The notes beneath the pieces are model-generated. The model was not told the origin of the DNA and made no database searches. It worked only from the letters and a program-made list of their open reading frames with translations. The translations under genes and the position numbers were made by a program. Below, in pieces: positions 59,761-64,000 of a DNA stretch of 64,000 nucleotides (position 1 is the first letter of the stretch; every line of letters starts with the position of its first letter). Source of the stretch: Spirosoma pollinicola (GTDB lineage: Bacteria; Bacteroidota; Bacteroidia; Cytophagales; Spirosomataceae); assembly GCF_002831565.1 (NCBI RefSeq), contig NZ_CP025096.1, positions 5,881,014 to 5,945,013 on the forward strand. The letters run 5' to 3'.

Positions 59761-59827
59761 AAATGAGCGTCACTGTAACTCTATCACTCCACAAACGGTT
59801 GTTCATGCGTATCCAACCGTTACGCTG

Positions 59828-60754
59828 TTGAAAAAAGTCGCGCCTATTTTTCTGCTCCTGAAACAAGCTTTCACCAGTTTGCAGGCTAATGACCCTGTCC
59901 GGATGGCCGGAGCAACGGCATTCTTTTCATTCTTTGCCCTGCCGCCCATTGTTATTATTCTGAGCAACGTACTCAGTCTATTGTTCAATGACCACTATCA
60001 GCGCGTGAGCGGTCAATTGTTCGATGAACTGGCTGATCTGTTCGGACCTAAAAGTGCGAATCAGCTGGAAGATATTTCACATCGCCTTCAACTTCCCAAG
60101 CCAGGCATTGCCCTCACAATACTCAGTTTTGTTTTGTTGTTTGTGGCCTCAACTACCTTATTTGCCATTCTCAAAAACTCGCTCAACCAACTCTGGAATG
60201 TTAAGAAAAAGGCAGGAGGAAATTTTCTGGCCATCGTAACCGACAAGCTGATTGCTCTGGCTATTATTCTGGGTTCCGGCTTGCTATTCAGTTCGTTCTT
60301 AGCGTTTGAGCAGTTGATGGTTCAGGTAAGTAATCGTCTGTCTATCGGTTCGTTGACGTATTATCGGGGTATTGCTGGCCTTGGACATTTGCTAGTGTCC
60401 ATCTTGATTCGCACCGTCTGGTTTGCTATTCTGTTTAAGTTTTTGCCTGATGTTCGAACCGCCTGGCGAGCGGTTTGGCTGGGGGCTTTTTTTACAAGCT
60501 GTCTGTTCAAGCTAGGTGAGGGTGTACTGAATTATCTCCTGATTAACAGTCAGGTAGGGTCGCTTTATGGCAAGGCAGGGGCTATTATCCTGCTGTTGTT
60601 ATTTGTCTTTTACGCTTCACTGATGTTTTATTATGGCGCAGCCTTCACCCGGCAATTCAGTGAATGGACGCACTTAGCCGCAGAGCCTAATGAAGGGGCC
60701 ATAGCCTACACGATCACCGAAATTGACCCCCTGGAAACTAAAGAGGGAGAGTAG
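59828..60754 (+). CDS. YihY/virulence-factor-BrkB family membrane protein
   Basis: This 308-residue protein has six hydrophobic segments and family motifs such as LQANDPVRMAGATAFFSFFALPP, an NSLNQLWNVK segment, and GxxxKLGEGVLNYLL. It starts with TTG at 59828 because no ATG lies close to the conserved N terminus. The biochemical role of the family is not settled. It was once named RNase BN in error. It is transcribed with or just before the PAS kinase, which starts 121 bases later. Confidence 0.88.
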   Translation: MKKVAPIFLLLKQAFTSLQANDPVRMAGATAFFSFFALPPIVIILSNVLSLLFNDHYQRVSGQLFDELADLFGPKSANQLEDISHRLQLPKPGIALTILSFVLLFVASTTLFAILKNSLNQLWNVKKKAGGNFLAIVTDKLIALAIILGSGLLFSSFLAFEQLMVQVSNRLSIGSLTYYRGIAGLGHLLVSILIRTVWFAILFKFLPDVRTAWRAVWLGAFFTSCLFKLGEGVLNYLLINSQVGSLYGKAGAIILLLLFVFYASLMFYYGAAFTRQFSEWTHLAAEPNEGAIAYTITEIDPLETKEGE

Positions 60755-60875
60755 GCCGGGGCTAGTGTTGTCAATTATCTGCCTTGTCTGTTTATTTGCC
60801 ACCTTAATCTATAGAAGATTATACAGTTGCGCTTTTTTTCGAGTATTTTGGGCCGATATTACTGACTTTATCTGA

Positions 60876-63293
60876 ATGGCGGGCAACGACAAAAGCGCTG
60901 ATGAGGAGCTAAACGCCCTGAAAGAAGAGCTTCAGCGAGTTAAACAGCAAACGAGTTCCGTTCTGGAAGCCGTTGGTATTGGCCTATGGACGCTGTTACC
61001 CCATCAAAACGTTATTCGTTGGGACGAACAGTGTCAGAGAATTTATAACTGGCCGCAGGCGTCTGTTCCGATAGGGGAGTTTATGGGGCGTATTCATCCT
61101 CATGACTTGCCCCGGTTGCTCTCGCTGATGAGTAACCCGCTTAGCAACGAAACGAATAAACCCACAACGATAGAATACCGAATTACGAGCCCGGTTGATG
61201 ACATCATGCGCTGGATACGGATCACAGGCCGGGTTACCATGCAGTCGTCGGGAATAATAAATTATTTTACGGGTACTGCACAGGATATTTCCGACGAAAA
61301 ACGAAACGAAGCAGCCCTGAAACGGATCGAGCAACGGTTTCAGATGGCCTTCACAAGCGCATCTGTCGGTGTCGTTATTCTGGATACACAGAGTAATATT
61401 CAACTTTTCAATAAAGCTTTCGCCGATTTAGTCGGGTACTCACAAGCTGAATTGCTCGATAAACACTTTAAGGCCATCAGCCATCCCGACGATGTAGAGG
61501 AGAATATGGCGCTGGTGCAGCAACTGATGCGTGGAGAGTCGAGTTCCTATGTGCTCAACAAGCGGTATGTACATAAAAATGGCAACGTCGTTTGGGCACA
61601 GGTCAGTTCGGCCCTGATTCGGGATGAAGAGGGGAAGCCAGACAGTTTTATCAATATCGTTCAGGATGTTACAACCGAGCTACAGGCACAGGCTGAACAA
61701 AAAAAGTTACTTTCCTTGTTGAGAGTCGGAGAGAAAAGCCTGCGGGAAGCTATCGATCTGGCTGAGTTGGGAACATTTGAAATCAACCTCGCCGAAGAAA
61801 CAATCGTGCTGTCTGAGCGGGCTAAAGGCTGGCTTGGTTTTGACCGGGATGACGTGCCCGGCCTGAACCAGGTACTCGATACAATTCGGGATCGGAATAG
61901 TTTGGAGTCTGCTCTGCGGCATACCCTGAACAGTGGTCTGGATACAGCCATGGATATTGAATACTGGGCTGTAAATCGGCAGACCGGGCAGGAGCGGCTA
62001 TACCACGCACAGGGGCAGGTCGTTCGCTATCAGCCGGGCGAGTCTGCTCTTTTGCTGCGGGGCGTTTTTAAAGATATCACCGCTCAGCGGCAGTATGCGC
62101 AGGATCTCGAACAGCAGGTTCAGGGACGCACACAGGCACTTGAACGGGCAAATATCCTCGTTAGTAAACAGGCCGATCAACTTCGATTTGTGACCAATAG
62201 CGCACTCACAGCTATTGCGCTGTACTCTATTGTACGCCATCAAACCACTGGCGAAGTGGTTGATTTGCGGTATGAACTCATCAATCAGATGGCGCTGCGT
62301 ATGACCGGGAAGCAGGCTGCCGAATTAATTGGTCATACAATGCTGGAGGTATTTCCGGGTATGCCGTCTACACCTATCTGGAGCCGCTATCTGGAACTGG
62401 CTCAAACCGGGATTCCCCTTCGTTATTACAACCATTACACGCAGGACGGGTACGATATCTGGTATCAGGTGCAGGGCGTTCGTCAGGGAGAGTTACTTGT
62501 TTTATCGTTCCTTGACATTACCGAACTCAAAAAGACGCAGCTTCAGCTCGAATCCCTCAACAAAGATCTACGGGAAGCCAATGATAACTTACAGCAGTTT
62601 GCGTTCGTAGCCTCGCACGATTTGCAAGAGCCTTTGCGGAAGATTCAGTCATTTGGCACCATCTTGCAGGAGCAGTATGCTGACCATCTGGGCGATGGTG
62701 CCGACCTGATTCGGCGGATGCAACTGGCTGCCGAACGAATGTCAGTCCTGATTAAAGACCTACTCACGTTTTCGCGCATTACCGCTAATCAGCTGCAAGC
62801 TAAAGACGTTCCGTTATCCCGCGTGGTTAGCCGCGTAATCGACGATCTGGAGGTTGTTATTGAGGAAGCCCACGCTACGCTGCAAATTGAGCCACTGCCC
62901 GCTATAAAAGGCGATGAGTCTCAATTGCGGCAACTGTTTCAGAATTTACTATCCAATGCCCTGAAATTTCGACAGCCAGACCGACCCTTAACGATTCGTA
63001 TACGTACCCAGCCAGTAGCCGGAACGAGCCTGCCTGCTACGAGTAAACCCACGCGACAGGCGGCTATGTATCACCAGATAAGCCTCGAAGACAATGGTAT
63101 CGGCTTCGATGAAATGTACCTGGATCGGATTTTTCAGGTCTTTCAACGGCTGCATACCAAGAGCCAGTATGCCGGTACGGGCATTGGGCTGGCCATTGTT
63201 CAGAAAGTAGTTGCCAACCATGGAGGAGCCATTACCGCCAGTAGCCAACCCGGTCAGGGGGCTACGTTCGTTGTTTACCTGCCAGTGAGTTGA
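60876..63293 (+). CDS. Multi-PAS sensor histidine kinase
   Basis: This 805-residue soluble kinase has no transmembrane helices. An N-terminal coiled segment (ELNALKEELQRVKQQ) is followed by four PAS/PAC-like units (about 25-145, 150-280, 285-415 and 440-560). A coiled linker (LQLESLNKDLREANDNL) and HisKA follow, with His581 in ASHDLQEPLRK. HATPase ends in YAGTGIGLAIVQKVV. The HDLQEPL form of the H box is the phytochrome-like kinase type. No response regulator is adjacent, so its partner lies elsewhere. Confidence 0.94.
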   Translation: MAGNDKSADEELNALKEELQRVKQQTSSVLEAVGIGLWTLLPHQNVIRWDEQCQRIYNWPQASVPIGEFMGRIHPHDLPRLLSLMSNPLSNETNKPTTIEYRITSPVDDIMRWIRITGRVTMQSSGIINYFTGTAQDISDEKRNEAALKRIEQRFQMAFTSASVGVVILDTQSNIQLFNKAFADLVGYSQAELLDKHFKAISHPDDVEENMALVQQLMRGESSSYVLNKRYVHKNGNVVWAQVSSALIRDEEGKPDSFINIVQDVTTELQAQAEQKKLLSLLRVGEKSLREAIDLAELGTFEINLAEETIVLSERAKGWLGFDRDDVPGLNQVLDTIRDRNSLESALRHTLNSGLDTAMDIEYWAVNRQTGQERLYHAQGQVVRYQPGESALLLRGVFKDITAQRQYAQDLEQQVQGRTQALERANILVSKQADQLRFVTNSALTAIALYSIVRHQTTGEVVDLRYELINQMALRMTGKQAAELIGHTMLEVFPGMPSTPIWSRYLELAQTGIPLRYYNHYTQDGYDIWYQVQGVRQGELLVLSFLDITELKKTQLQLESLNKDLREANDNLQQFAFVASHDLQEPLRKIQSFGTILQEQYADHLGDGADLIRRMQLAAERMSVLIKDLLTFSRITANQLQAKDVPLSRVVSRVIDDLEVVIEEAHATLQIEPLPAIKGDESQLRQLFQNLLSNALKFRQPDRPLTIRIRTQPVAGTSLPATSKPTRQAAMYHQISLEDNGIGFDEMYLDRIFQVFQRLHTKSQYAGTGIGLAIVQKVVANHGGAITASSQPGQGATFVVYLPVS

Positions 63294-63298
63294 GTTTC

Positions 63299-63327
63299 GT
63301 ATCGAACAGCGTCCTGCTGTTCGATAC
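63299..63327. terminator. Hairpin after the PAS kinase gene
   Basis: GTATCGAACAGC (63299-63310) pairs perfectly with GCTGTTCGATAC (63316-63327) across a 5-nt loop. No T run follows, so its strength as a terminator is uncertain. Confidence 0.6.
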
Positions 63328-63428
63328 AAATGAGCATTCCTGCAAAAAACGACCTCCCTGTTTTTTTATTGGACGCTAGTGCCGTAGTTTTGATACCCAT
63401 CGCACCCAACCGTTTACTTATAGTCTTT

Positions 63429-64000
63429 ATGTTAGCCAAAACATTCGGCGCAGCCGTATATGGTGTTAATGCCAGCCTCATTACCATTGAAGTCGTTGTT
63501 GCTCAGGGTTTACACTTTCATTTGGTTGGCTTGCCCGATAGTGCCGTTAAAGAAAGTGAACAGCGTGTGGAGGCTTCGTTAAAATTTTTCGGGTATCGAA
63601 TGCCTCGTCAGAAGGTAGTGGTTAATCTGGCCCCCGCCGACATTCGGAAAGAGGGGTCGGCGTATGACCTGCCCATCGGACTCTGCGTCTTGCAGGCTTC
63701 GGAGCAAATTACCGTTACCCGTAATCTCGAAGACTACGTGATCATGGGCGAATTGGCCCTCGATGGCACGCTGCGGCCTATAAAAGGCGTATTGCCCATT
63801 GCGATCGAAGCCAGAAAACGCGGTTATAAAGGCTTTGTGCTGCCCGTCGAAAATGCACAGGAAGCATCCATTGTCAATCAGTTGGACGTTATTGGTGTGG
63901 CGACCATTCAGGAAGCCATCGATTTTTTTGAAGGCAAAAAAGACATCGTTCCCCTGGAGACCGATACGCGTGACTTGTTCATGAGTCAGATCAACGCCTA
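63429..64000 (+). CDS. YifB/ComM-family Mg-chelatase-like ATPase, N-terminal part
   Basis: The frame starts with ATG at 63429 and is open to the right edge (190 residues). The visible part is the N-terminal domain typical of YifB/ComM proteins. It opens LAKTFGAAVYGVNASLITIEV and contains VGLPDSAVKESEQRV, RQKVVVNLAPADIRKEGSAYDLPI, and MGELALDGTLRPIKGVLPIA. The AAA+ and Mg-chelatase domains would follow beyond the window. The family is involved in natural transformation in some bacteria, but the role here is unknown. Confidence 0.92.
   Translation, partial: MLAKTFGAAVYGVNASLITIEVVVAQGLHFHLVGLPDSAVKESEQRVEASLKFFGYRMPRQKVVVNLAPADIRKEGSAYDLPIGLCVLQASEQITVTRNLEDYVIMGELALDGTLRPIKGVLPIAIEARKRGYKGFVLPVENAQEASIVNQLDVIGVATIQEAIDFFEGKKDIVPLETDTRDLFMSQINA

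Overview
The window looks like a chromosomal stretch of a Cytophagales bacterium close to Spirosoma (phylum Bacteroidota). This is inferred from gene content, not from a database search. The signs are: a C-terminal type IX secretion sorting domain, a TonB-dependent receptor paired with a DUF4249 lipoprotein, MenA, a very long isoleucyl-tRNA synthetase, roughly balanced GC content, a Bacteroidota-style promoter candidate, and many long intergenic inverted repeats. No rRNA, tRNA, CRISPR array, prophage or insertion sequence with a transposase was recognised.

Layout. 1-8.1 kb: mostly minus-strand housekeeping genes (amidohydrolase fragment, ispF, an orphaned MNT nucleotidyltransferase with a HEPN remnant, an M16 peptidase, dnaX, a voltage-gated-type K+ channel, an MFS permease) and one plus-strand TPR protein. 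8.4-14.9 kb: a GNAT acetyltransferase, a small TonB-C-like protein, photolyase, and a TonB receptor/DUF4249 pair. 14.9-21.2 kb: three consecutive paralogous lytic transglycosylases, then recQ. 21.4-31.6 kb: a Lys/Ala-rich exported protein, penicillin acylase, argS, glutathione peroxidase, menA, a T9SS-sorted metallophosphoesterase and a small HTH protein. 31.8-37.3 kb: ileS, a truncated Rpn-like remnant and an OmpA lipoprotein. 37.5-42.7 kb: three successive exported Gfo/Idh/MocA oxidoreductases, then a decayed copy of the 3' end of the third, separated from it by an AT-rich gene. 42.8-56 kb: a potassium island. 56.2-64 kb: ThuA, an ECF sigma operon, SMP-30, YihY, a multi-PAS histidine kinase and the start of a YifB/ComM gene.

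The potassium island is the most coherent functional block. A sigma-54 response regulator and an unrelated PLP decarboxylase precede a 28-residue membrane peptide, kdpF, kdpA, kdpB, kdpC, an outer-membrane porin, a KdpD sensor half (ATPase plus USP, no kinase) and a separate HAMP-PAS histidine kinase. The usual KdpD/KdpE pair therefore appears to be replaced by a split sensor and an NtrC-class regulator. A TumE-type toxin-antitoxin pair sits on the opposite strand between kdpA and kdpB. Almost every junction in this cluster carries a different inverted repeat, including a perfect 43-bp arm pair with a 3-nt loop between kdpF and kdpA.

The second theme is the repeats themselves. At least six sequence families of intergenic palindromes are present. 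Several overlap stop codons, create misleading upstream start codons, or supply the last residues of a protein. One family consists of four small hairpins joined by complementary spacers. A repeat-like segment may also lie inside the ileS reading frame.
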